From JAJRXG01 sp964640065 (GTDB lineage Bacteria > Bacteroidota > Bacteroidia > Chitinophagales > Saprospiraceae): DNA of 64,000 nucleotides. Shown here one piece after another: positions 54,407-62,470 of the stretch; position 1 is the stretch's first letter; each line of letters starts with the position of its first letter. The position numbers were made by a program, and so were the translations under genes. The notes under the pieces are model-generated. The model was given only the letters and a program-made list of their open reading frames with translations. It had not been told where the DNA came from and did not search any database. The DNA lies in assembly GCA_964640065.1 (NCBI GenBank), contig CAZXIE010000004.1, positions 1 through 64,000 of the forward strand. The letters are read 5' to 3'.

Positions 54407-55242
54407 AAACCACAGTTAAAGAAATACTAGGTAGAGAAGAGACACTGATCTCCTATGCTTCTCCAGAAGATCCTTTAGTTAAGCGCATTATCATTAACTC
54501 TATCGAATTGTCAACTGGACGCAGACGGATAGAGAAGGCTTATCAGGCACTGAAAACACTTCAAATAGATGATGCCTCAGTTTGGTCTCATGTGTTTCCA
54601 TTGCTAGATATAGAGTTGAGCTTTAATCAGGAAGCCCTAGAACAGATCCCGAAGACAGGCCCTGCTATCTTGATCGCAAATCACCCATATGGCGTCGCCG
54701 ATGGTATGGCACTAGGATATACGCTTTCAAAACGAAGAGAGGACTTTCTGCTGATCGTCAATGGTGTGCTCTGTAGAGAAGAGGTACTTGGAAAGTACTT
54801 CTTGCCGATCGACTTTCGCGAAGACAAGAAGGCCGTAATGACCAATATAGAAACCCGAAAAAGAGCAATCGCACATCTCAAAAATGGAGGAGCGGTCGGT
54901 ATATTTCCATCAGGGGCGGTATCTACGACACCCAAGCTACTTAGCAAAAAGGCCATAGATCTTGATTGGAAAAAATTTCTCAACAAACTAGTACAGACTT
55001 CTAGCACAGATGTGATCCCAGTCTTTTTTAAAGGACAGAATAGTCGCGCCTTTCAAGTGGCTAGCCATATACATGCTAATGTTCGGTTAGCATTGCTTCT
55101 CAATGAACTAGATCGGAAGAAAGGAAAAGTAATAGAGTTCATCATTGGAGACAAGATTGGACACAAAGAGCTTTCTGGGCTTCACCGCGATGATGTACTA
55201 CCTTTTCTTAAGAAAAAGACCTTCGATTTGTGCTATGAGTAA
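54403..55242 (+). CDS. Lysophospholipid acyltransferase family protein
   Basis: 279 residues from ATG 54403, which overlaps the rnhB stop; the reading frame is open further back but only inside rnhB. PlsC-like motifs: ILIANHPYGVADGMALGY (the acceptor-histidine/Asp block, here H-P-x-G-x-x-D) and the GGAVGIFPSGAVST block. The distance and sequence are like the haemolysin or ornithine-lipid-type acyltransferases rather than the classic PlsC with HxxxxD. Ends eight bases into the following DUF1572 gene. Confidence 0.85.
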   Translation: MKTTVKEILGREETLISYASPEDPLVKRIIINSIELSTGRRRIEKAYQALKTLQIDDASVWSHVFPLLDIELSFNQEALEQIPKTGPAILIANHPYGVADGMALGYTLSKRREDFLLIVNGVLCREEVLGKYFLPIDFREDKKAVMTNIETRKRAIAHLKNGGAVGIFPSGAVSTTPKLLSKKAIDLDWKKFLNKLVQTSSTDVIPVFFKGQNSRAFQVASHIHANVRLALLLNELDRKKGKVIEFIIGDKIGHKELSGLHRDDVLPFLKKKTFDLCYE

Positions 55243-55747
55243 TGAAGTTTTAATCTCTGTAAAAAGAGAGTTTGATCGCCGTATTTACGAAGAAGGCGTC
55301 GCAAGAATAATTAAGACAACAGGGCTTTTATCCGATGAAGAACTGTGGTATACGCCGAATGATGTGTCTAACAGCGTTGGGGTACTAGTCTTACATCTCT
55401 GTGGTAATGTAACCCAATGGATTGGTTCTGGGATAGGACGAGATGCTGATAAGAGAACTCGAGATCTTGAGTTCAACCCTGAGATGAAGCCCAGTCACGA
55501 AGAGTTGATTAAAAATCTCAAGAAGCTACAGCCTATAACAGATAGGGCCTTTTCCACTCTCGTAAATGACCAGGATCTGCTTTCTCCAAGAAGTGTACAA
55601 GGTTTTGATGAATCAGTGATGTCTATCATCATCCATGTCATCGAACACTTCAGTTATCATGTAGGTCAGATAGCTACTATAACTAAATACTTGAAGGGTC
55701 AAGATCTGGGATTTTATGAAGATCTGGATCTGAATGTTAAGTCTTGA
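55235..55747 (+). CDS. DUF1572 (DinB-like four-helix) family protein
   Basis: 170 residues from ATG 55235; reading further upstream overlaps the acyltransferase in another frame and is not used. Belongs to the DinB/YfiT-like helical-bundle superfamily: SNSVGVLVLHLCGNVTQWIGSG with the first metal-ligand His and the later IIIHVIEHFSYHVGQIATITK with the remaining two. These fold as metal-dependent bundles, often thiol-dependent transferases, but this subgroup is uncharacterised. Despite the superfamily name it is not the DinB polymerase; that is the gene at 62471. Confidence 0.85.
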   Translation: MSNEVLISVKREFDRRIYEEGVARIIKTTGLLSDEELWYTPNDVSNSVGVLVLHLCGNVTQWIGSGIGRDADKRTRDLEFNPEMKPSHEELIKNLKKLQPITDRAFSTLVNDQDLLSPRSVQGFDESVMSIIIHVIEHFSYHVGQIATITKYLKGQDLGFYEDLDLNVKS

Positions 55748-55898
55748 CTTAGCAGTAATTTCTTATTATTCGTAACTATATAGTCTTTGACAGTGAGAAA
55801 GTATTCACGAAGATTCAGAGACGATGATAGATGAATAGACTTTTCATCCTTTGTTCCAATTCCTAACAAAAATGGATTTGTAAGCCGAACCCATCTAC

Positions 55899-55930
55899 AT
55901 TAGGCTCTCCGCCAATTGTAAGAGCCTAAT
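55899..55930 (+). promoter_or_regulatory. Perfect 10-bp hairpin covering the dnaE2-like start codon
   Basis: ATTAGGCTCT (55899-55908), 12-base loop, AGAGCCTAAT (55921-55930). The AT of the ATG start (55929-55931) lies in the 3' arm. No T tract follows, so it is not a normal terminator. If formed in the mRNA it would mask the start codon and any upstream ribosome site, suggesting translational control or a DNA-binding dyad. Confidence 0.55.
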
Positions 55931-58925
55931 GCCCCTATGTAATCACAGTTGTTATAGCTTAAAATATGGCATCCAGAAGCCTAAAGAGCTTATACAACAA
56001 GCGATCGCATACGGATATACATCTATCGCCCTCACGGATATCAATAATACTTCTGGCTGCCTTGACTTTATGCGGCTCTCTGAGGAAAAGAGCTTGCATT
56101 CTGTCATTGGTATCGACTTTCGTAATACCATCGAACAACTGTACATAGGCCTAGCTAAAAGTAACGAAGGGTTTAGACAACTTAATGATCACCTAAGCCT
56201 TCACCTGACCCAAGAAAAACTTGCTATACCTGCAATAGCACCAGTGTTCACCGAAGCGTATATCATATACCCGATGAATAAGAGCCCAGACAGGAAGTTG
56301 CATGACAATGAGTTTATCGGTGTAAAGCTTAGTCAACTTAATCGCTTTAAGATGAAGCCTAAGGAGGTCAGGGATAAAGCCGTTGCTCTTCAGATCGGTA
56401 GCTTTAGATCCTCTACAGAGTATCAGATGCACAAGTTGTTGCGGGCCATAGACCTTAATAGCATTTATACGAAGATTACACCACAGGACTATGCTAGCCA
56501 GGAAGACATCTTCTTAAAAAAAGAAGACTATGAGCGAGCATATCAAGAGTATGAAGACTTGCTGCTACGCACAGAGCAACTACTAGAAAGTTGTCAGGTA
56601 AGTTTTGATTTTAAAAATCCAAAAGCAAGAAATCAAAAAACCTACACAGGCTCAATATCGAAGGATATAAAACTGATGAAAAGATTATGTGCTGATAACC
56701 TCTCATATAGATATCCACGATCTACTAAGAAGATTAGTGATCGCTTAGATAAGGAGCTCTCGATCATCATAGAAAAGGGCTTTGTATCGTATTTTTTGAT
56801 CAATTGGGACATCACATCTTATGCACGATCAAGGGGTTACTTCTATGTAGGAAGAGGAAGTGGAGCTAATAGCGTAGTTGCTTATTTACTACAGATCACA
56901 GATGTAGACCCTATAGAGCTCGATCTATATTTTGAGCGATTCATCAACCTATATCGTGAGAACCCACCTGATTTTGATATAGACTTCTCATGGCGAGATC
57001 GACCAGATGTTACGCAGTACATCTTTGATCGATTTCCACATACAGCCCTCTTAGCGGTGTACAGTACTTTTCAATATCGGGCTGCGGTGCGTGAGCTTGG
57101 GAAAGTATTTGGTTTGCCGAAAGAAGAGATAGACCTGTTGTGTTCTGGAAAGGTGGAGGTGGGCCGCTCTGACAAATTATCACAGCTAGTCCTCAAGTAT
57201 GCTTCCCTTATACAGGGTCTTCCTAGTCACCTAAGTGTACATGCAGCGGGCATCATTATTTCAGAGAGGCCTTTAGGCTATTACACAGCATCTTTTGTGC
57301 CACCTAAGGGCTTTCCTACGACACAATTCGATATGGTAGTAGCTGAAGATATTGGTTTAAACAAGTTTGATATACTAGGACAGAGAGGTCTTGCAAAAAT
57401 AAAAGATGCACTAACCATAGCTAGAGTCAACCACCCCACTCACGATGCAATAGATATACACGACTTGCCAAAATTCAAAGAAGATCCTCGTATCAAAGAG
57501 ATGCTGAGAGAAGGGAAAGCCATTGGTTGTTTTTATGTAGAATCTCCAGCAATGCGGATGCTACTAGCAAAGCTCAAAGTAGATGACTATCTCGGCTTAG
57601 TCGCGGCTAGTTCTATCATTAGACCTGGTGTTGCTCAGTCGGGTATGATGCGTGAGTACATACTGAGAGATCGTGATCCAGAGAGACGAAAGCTCGCTCA
57701 CCCAGTGATGCAAGACATCATGCCAGAGACCTATGGCATCATGGTATACCAAGAGGATGTGATCAAGGTCGCTCACTATTTTGCTGGGCTTTCTCTCGGA
57801 GAAGCGGACGTACTGCGACGAGGCATGTCTGGAAAATATCGCTCACGAGCCGAGTTTGATCGAGTACGTGATAAGTTTTTTATCAACTGTAAAAAGAAGG
57901 GCTATAAAGATGAACTAGCCAAAGAAGTTTGGCGACAGATCGAAAGCTTTGCAGGATATGCTTTCGCTAAGGGGCACTCCGCATCATATGCTGTAGAGAG
58001 TTATCAAAGCCTTTATCTAAAAGCTTACTATCCACTCGAATATATGGTCGCTACCATTAATAACGGTGGGGGTTTTTATCGACCAGAGCTCTATATACAT
58101 GAGGCGAGGATGTGTGGAGGTGAGATCCTATCGCCCTGTATCAATGAAAGTTATGGTGCTTGCGTCATCAGAGAAAAGAAGATCTATATCGGATTATCCA
58201 TGGTCCATGGTATGGAAGGAGAGATGGCTGAGCGAATTGTCCATGAGCGACTACATCATGGGATCTACACATCATTGATAGATATTATCGAACGGACTGG
58301 TATTGGGTTAGAGGCCCTTTGCACACTGGTAAGGATAGATGCACTGAGAAGCTTGGGCGTTGCTAAGAAAGAACTACTATGGAAAGCCCACCAGTTAGCG
58401 CATAAAAGTCCAGATAGCCAGTATATACAAACTAGGCTTTTTAACGCAGAAGTTAAGGACTATCAACTACCAGATCTAGCACGTGAGCAGCATGAAGATG
58501 CATTTGATCAGATGGAGATAGTCGGATTTCCACTGTCTAACCCTTTTGACCTGTTAGAAGACCAAGAATATCCACGCTTGCGCATATGTGACCTGCCGAC
58601 ATTACTAAATAAGACCGTAGATATAGCAGGTTATCTCATCTCGGTGAAAAACACGAGCACCAAGAAAGGAGATCGGATGAATTTTGGGACTTTTTTGGAT
58701 ATCGAGGGACATTTTCTTGATACAGTACACTTTCCTAATGTCGCAAGGAGGTTTCCTTTTATGGGTAAAGGCGTATATCTTATAAGAGGAAAGGTGGTAG
58801 AGGAGTTTGGATATTATAGCATTGAGACTATTGGTATGACCAAACTCACCTATATCTCAGATCCTAGATTTCGTGAAGAGGAAATAGAAAAGGATAAGTT
58901 GACGACCTCGTTTATGTCTAAGTAG
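55929..58925 (+). CDS. DnaE2-like (ImuC-type) DNA polymerase III alpha subunit
   Basis: 998 residues, shorter than the roughly 1160 of the replicative enzyme. The start MPLCNHSCYSLKYGI matches the opening of error-prone Bacteroidota DnaE proteins. The PHP domain lacks the usual first HxH His pair (LCNHSCYS). Catalytic palm: PPDFDIDFSWRDRPDV (the Asp triad), GRGSGANSVVAYLLQITDVDP and PGVAQSGMMREYI. C-terminal OB fold is IAGYLISVKNTSTKKGDRM. Cooperates in translesion or mutagenic synthesis in families with a Y-family polymerase and RecA or LexA, and these three are in the window: LexA-like (61587), Y-family (62471), RecA (12882). An M14 gene separates it from the repressor. Confidence 0.9.
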   Translation: MPLCNHSCYSLKYGIQKPKELIQQAIAYGYTSIALTDINNTSGCLDFMRLSEEKSLHSVIGIDFRNTIEQLYIGLAKSNEGFRQLNDHLSLHLTQEKLAIPAIAPVFTEAYIIYPMNKSPDRKLHDNEFIGVKLSQLNRFKMKPKEVRDKAVALQIGSFRSSTEYQMHKLLRAIDLNSIYTKITPQDYASQEDIFLKKEDYERAYQEYEDLLLRTEQLLESCQVSFDFKNPKARNQKTYTGSISKDIKLMKRLCADNLSYRYPRSTKKISDRLDKELSIIIEKGFVSYFLINWDITSYARSRGYFYVGRGSGANSVVAYLLQITDVDPIELDLYFERFINLYRENPPDFDIDFSWRDRPDVTQYIFDRFPHTALLAVYSTFQYRAAVRELGKVFGLPKEEIDLLCSGKVEVGRSDKLSQLVLKYASLIQGLPSHLSVHAAGIIISERPLGYYTASFVPPKGFPTTQFDMVVAEDIGLNKFDILGQRGLAKIKDALTIARVNHPTHDAIDIHDLPKFKEDPRIKEMLREGKAIGCFYVESPAMRMLLAKLKVDDYLGLVAASSIIRPGVAQSGMMREYILRDRDPERRKLAHPVMQDIMPETYGIMVYQEDVIKVAHYFAGLSLGEADVLRRGMSGKYRSRAEFDRVRDKFFINCKKKGYKDELAKEVWRQIESFAGYAFAKGHSASYAVESYQSLYLKAYYPLEYMVATINNGGGFYRPELYIHEARMCGGEILSPCINESYGACVIREKKIYIGLSMVHGMEGEMAERIVHERLHHGIYTSLIDIIERTGIGLEALCTLVRIDALRSLGVAKKELLWKAHQLAHKSPDSQYIQTRLFNAEVKDYQLPDLAREQHEDAFDQMEIVGFPLSNPFDLLEDQEYPRLRICDLPTLLNKTVDIAGYLISVKNTSTKKGDRMNFGTFLDIEGHFLDTVHFPNVARRFPFMGKGVYLIRGKVVEEFGYYSIETIGMTKLTYISDPRFREEEIEKDKLTTSFMSK

Positions 58926-58953
58926 ACTGTTATCTTACCAAAAACTACTAAGG

Positions 58954-61497
58954 ATGAGAAAGCTGCTAAGCCTATGCCTACTACTCTGTTTCATTGGTTC
59001 TTTGTGTTCCCAGGATTACTACTACGCTAAGTATGCCCCTTTTGAAAAGAGCATACCATCTCCAGAAGAATTTTTAGAATATGGGATCGGGGACTATCAC
59101 ACTCGCCATGATCAGATAGTGGCTTATCTGGAAGAACTGAGTGAGGTAAGTGATAGAGCCAACCTAACTGACTATGGTAAGACACATGAGCGACGACGGT
59201 TAGTCATGTTACAAATCAGTCAGCCTACTCACTTAGAAAATATAGAAGAGACAAGAGAGCGACATTTACAATTAGTAGATCCGACTGAAAAAGTTGATGG
59301 AGATGCACTTTCTAATTTACCTGTATTTGTTAATCTTGCTTTTAATGTTCATGGCAATGAGCCTTCAGGGTCAGAGGCTGCTCTTCTAGCGGCATATGTG
59401 TTAACCGCTTCTAATCATCCAGACATACAAGAACTACGAGAAAATGGGATTACATTTTTAGATCCATGTATTAATCCTGATGGCCGTGATAGACATACAC
59501 AATGGGCTAATAGTCGAAGAGGTGTAAAAGTCTTAATAAAGGACCCTTTGGATGCAGAGCATGTGGAATCTTGGCCTAGAGGTAGAACTAATCACTTTTG
59601 GTTTGACTTAAATAGAGATTGGTTGCTAGCAGTACATCCTGAGTCTCAAGGTAAATTAGACTGGTACCACACTTGGTATCCTAATGTAGTAACCGACTTT
59701 CATGAGATGGGCACGAATAGTTCGTACTTTTTTGAACCTATGAAAACTAATGGATCAAAAGACCCCATTATGCCCAAAGAAAACTATACTACCCTCAATG
59801 ATGAATTTGCAAAGTACTATGTGAAGGCAATGGATGAGTTGGGTTCATTCTATTTTACGAAAGAAGTGTTTGATGGCACTTATCCGGGTTATGGATCTTC
59901 TTATCCTGATTTACAAGGAGGGCTGGGGATACTATTTGAACAGGCGAGCTCAAGAGGTCATGTACAAGAGACACCTCTTGGAGATATCACTTTTCCATTT
60001 ACCATTAGAAATCAATTTGTAAATGCGATAGCTACTGTAGAAGCTGCAGTTGATCATAAAGATATGATGCATGACTACCAAAGAGATTTTTTCAAATCTG
60101 CTATTTCTATTGCACAGTCTTCAGGCATTCAGTCTTATGTAATCAGCGAGCAGCATGACAAGGGGCGGATGAGAGCTTTTCTGGACTTGCTGCTTCAACA
60201 TAAAATTAATATTTATGAAAGTGATAATGAAGGAGAGTATGTAGTGCCTACAGCCCAACCACAATACCGCATGGTACAGACGATGTTTGAGACATATGAT
60301 GAGTACCAAGACAGTGTTTTCTACGATGCATCAGCTTGGTCTCTGGCCAATGCTTATAACATAAATTATAAAGCATCAAATGCAAGGTTAAATCTTGGTG
60401 ATCAGATAACGAGGGGCGATATAGCGAGTGCAGATGCCGATGTAGTCTCTTCTAATTATGCTTATCTCATATCGTGGGATGACTATTATGCTCCTGCAGT
60501 TTTGCAAAAGTTGTTAGAAAAAGATGTTAATGTTTTATCAGCTAGAAAAGAATTTAGTTTGCCAACTCATAGCGGAACACACGATTTTAGTTATGGTACA
60601 CTTATCATACCTGTTCAAAAGCAAGAGTACGCTGAGGAAGAGCTGCACAGTGTGATAAAAAACGCGGTAGCTGGATATGGTATCAGTGTATATTCTGCAA
60701 AAACGGGTTTTGCTTTGAGTGGTGTAGACTTGGGCAGTAGATATAATACGCCGATTAGAAAACCCAAATGCATCATGTTAGTGGGCGATGGCACCAGCGG
60801 TTATGAAACGGGATTTGTTTGGCACCTTCTGGATCAGCGTTTTGAGATGCCGATGACTAAACTTCGCACATCCAATTTTAAGAGAGCAGATTTTTCTAAT
60901 TATAATACACTGATACTTACTTCAGGGAGCTATACTTCTCTTGATAGTGCTGATGTTGCAATTATAAAAGCTTGGGTAGAGGAAGGGAATACGATCATAG
61001 GTATCCGTGGTGCCGTGCCATGGTTAATTAAAAATAAGATCGTCACAGAAAAGCTATCAAAGACTAAAAATGAAGACGGAGAGGAAGAAGAGCCGCTAGT
61101 AAGAGAGCCATATATACATGCGTCAGAGATAGAAGGAAAGAATGGTGTGGGTGGCGCCATCTTTGAAGTAGATCTTGATCTCACACATCCTATAGCATAT
61201 GGGTATAGAGATAAGACTATCCCAGTATATAGAAATAGTACGATCTGGCTAGATCCTAGCGAAAAGAAATATAGTAATGTAGCACTCTATTCTGGTGAAC
61301 CACATATTGATGGATTTATCACAAAAGATAATTTAGAAAATCACCTAAAAGGATCTGCTTCTATCGTGACATCAAGGGTTGGATCTGGAAGGGCCGTGCT
61401 CTTTGCCGATGATCCCAACTTTAGAGGAACTTGGTATGGTACCAACAAGCTCTTTTTGAATGCTATCTTCTTTGGAGATCAGATTAGGACTTTCTGA
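58954..61497 (+). CDS. Secreted M14 family zinc carboxypeptidase
   Basis: 847 residues. Signal peptide MRKLLSLCLLLCFIGSLCS, then the M14 catalytic domain: LAFNVHGNEPSGSEAALL (H-x-x-E zinc ligands), FDLNRDWLLAVHPESQ (Arg of substrate binding and the third His), VVTDFHEMGTNSSYFFEP. A large second half (about residues 430-847) contains a glutamine-amidotransferase-like fold segment (IMLVGDGTSGYETGFVWHLLDQRFEMP and GNTIIGIRGAVPWLI), as in many Bacteroidota M14 proteins of this length. It sits between dnaE2-like and lexA-like genes, 28 bases after the former, and looks unrelated to them. Confidence 0.93.
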   Translation: MRKLLSLCLLLCFIGSLCSQDYYYAKYAPFEKSIPSPEEFLEYGIGDYHTRHDQIVAYLEELSEVSDRANLTDYGKTHERRRLVMLQISQPTHLENIEETRERHLQLVDPTEKVDGDALSNLPVFVNLAFNVHGNEPSGSEAALLAAYVLTASNHPDIQELRENGITFLDPCINPDGRDRHTQWANSRRGVKVLIKDPLDAEHVESWPRGRTNHFWFDLNRDWLLAVHPESQGKLDWYHTWYPNVVTDFHEMGTNSSYFFEPMKTNGSKDPIMPKENYTTLNDEFAKYYVKAMDELGSFYFTKEVFDGTYPGYGSSYPDLQGGLGILFEQASSRGHVQETPLGDITFPFTIRNQFVNAIATVEAAVDHKDMMHDYQRDFFKSAISIAQSSGIQSYVISEQHDKGRMRAFLDLLLQHKINIYESDNEGEYVVPTAQPQYRMVQTMFETYDEYQDSVFYDASAWSLANAYNINYKASNARLNLGDQITRGDIASADADVVSSNYAYLISWDDYYAPAVLQKLLEKDVNVLSARKEFSLPTHSGTHDFSYGTLIIPVQKQEYAEEELHSVIKNAVAGYGISVYSAKTGFALSGVDLGSRYNTPIRKPKCIMLVGDGTSGYETGFVWHLLDQRFEMPMTKLRTSNFKRADFSNYNTLILTSGSYTSLDSADVAIIKAWVEEGNTIIGIRGAVPWLIKNKIVTEKLSKTKNEDGEEEEPLVREPYIHASEIEGKNGVGGAIFEVDLDLTHPIAYGYRDKTIPVYRNSTIWLDPSEKKYSNVALYSGEPHIDGFITKDNLENHLKGSASIVTSRVGSGRAVLFADDPNFRGTWYGTNKLFLNAIFFGDQIRTF

Positions 61498-61530
61498 TGA
61501 GACAACCTTACACGAGAAAAGCCAAATAAA

Positions 61531-61582
61531 TTAGCATTTCGCTAAAATAATTGACATGCTAAAGATGTTAACCCTATCTTTA
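61531..61582 (+). promoter_or_regulatory. LexA-like gene promoter with SOS-box-like dyads
   Basis: TTG (61551-61553) and TATCTTTA (61575-61582, one mismatch to TAnnTTTG) are 21 bases apart. Inside the spacer 61557-61573 reads TGCTAAAGATGTTAACC, matching the recA dyad at 13 of 17 positions. A second, weaker copy CGCTAAAATAATTGACA abuts it at 61540-61556. Further upstream a perfect TTAGC-ATTTC-GCTAA (61531-61545) overlaps. Start ATG lies just after the -7 element, so the message may be leaderless. Repressor autoregulation is the simplest reading. Confidence 0.6.
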
Positions 61583-61586
61583 GGTC

Positions 61587-62372
61587 ATGAGCTATTTGAA
61601 TAAGAACATCAGGCATCTGCGTAAGCGAAAAGGATATACGCAGTCAGATCTGGCTGAAAGAGTAGGACTCAAGCGTGGCCAGATAGGATCTTATGAGGAA
61701 CATCGCGCAGAGCCTAAGCTGGAGTCTATACAGAAGATGGCCTATCTCTTTGGCACTTCGCTGGATCAGCTCGTAAATGAAGATTTGACAAAAGCCGAGA
61801 CGGCACCACAAGTAGACCAAGAAGGAAAGACGCTACGTATCCTCCCTATCGTACTAGACTCCGACGACCGAGAGCTAATATCTATCGTCCCCGTAGCTGC
61901 TCGCGCTGGCTATGCACATGGCTATGCAGACCCCGAATATGTGAAAGACTTACCGAAGTTTAATTTGCCATTACCCGAGTTATATCCCGATAGGAGCTAT
62001 CGTCTCTTTCAGATAGAAGGAGACAGTATGCTTCCTATCGCGGATGGGAGTTACATCATCTGTGAGTACCTCACAGACTGGCGTGATGTCAAGGATGAAC
62101 AAGCCTATATCCTCGTTACAAAGTCCAATGGCATAATATATAAGCGCATCAACAAAGAAGGTGACGAGCGCCGATTACTTCTCAAGTCTGATAATGCCCT
62201 GTATGACCCTTACTATCTCAATATTGAAGACCTCATCGAAGTCTGGCGCACACTAGGTTATCTGAGTTTTGATATGCCTGATCAGAACAAGAGATCGCAT
62301 GCTGAGATCAACCAACTCAGCGAACTAGTACTACAACTTAAGAAAGATGTTGACGTGCTAAAAAGCCGATAG
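61587..62372 (+). CDS. LexA-like transcriptional repressor (XRE helix-turn-helix plus S24 peptidase)
   Basis: 261 residues. N-terminal XRE helix-turn-helix (LRKRKGYTQSDLAERVGLKRGQIGSYE, about residues 11-37), then a linker and a C-terminal S24 autoprotease domain. A plausible cleavage site is ARAGYAHG (about residue 105). Catalytic Ser is in QIEGDSMLPIADGSYIIC and Lys in GIIYKRINKE. This is the architecture of LexA-like repressors that self-cleave on RecA filaments, not of the winged-helix LexA of E. coli. Its promoter carries a dyad matching that of recA, and it heads a two-gene unit with the Y-family polymerase. Confidence 0.88.
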   Translation: MSYLNKNIRHLRKRKGYTQSDLAERVGLKRGQIGSYEEHRAEPKLESIQKMAYLFGTSLDQLVNEDLTKAETAPQVDQEGKTLRILPIVLDSDDRELISIVPVAARAGYAHGYADPEYVKDLPKFNLPLPELYPDRSYRLFQIEGDSMLPIADGSYIICEYLTDWRDVKDEQAYILVTKSNGIIYKRINKEGDERRLLLKSDNALYDPYYLNIEDLIEVWRTLGYLSFDMPDQNKRSHAEINQLSELVLQLKKDVDVLKSR

Positions 62373-62470
62373 AAAACGCACAAAAGCCCAAATTAGAAAA
62401 CACCGATACTCTCCCACGTAACTATGATGAACTCTGTTCTTTGGCAGTTATCATAGGCCTGTCTAATCAT

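Noticed and set aside
55145..55234. Longer start for the DUF1572 protein
   Set aside because: The extra 30 residues overlap the acyltransferase gene and have no family resemblance; ATG 55235 is the natural start.
55739..55752. Palindrome TAAGTCTTGACTTA at the end of the DUF1572 gene
   Set aside because: It resembles half of the recA-type dyad (TTAGCA is nearby) but spacing differs (N8, not N5) and it spans a stop codon; likely chance.
62441..62470. TTG start for the Y-family polymerase
   Set aside because: Only ten extra residues with no family support; ATG 62471 is adequate.
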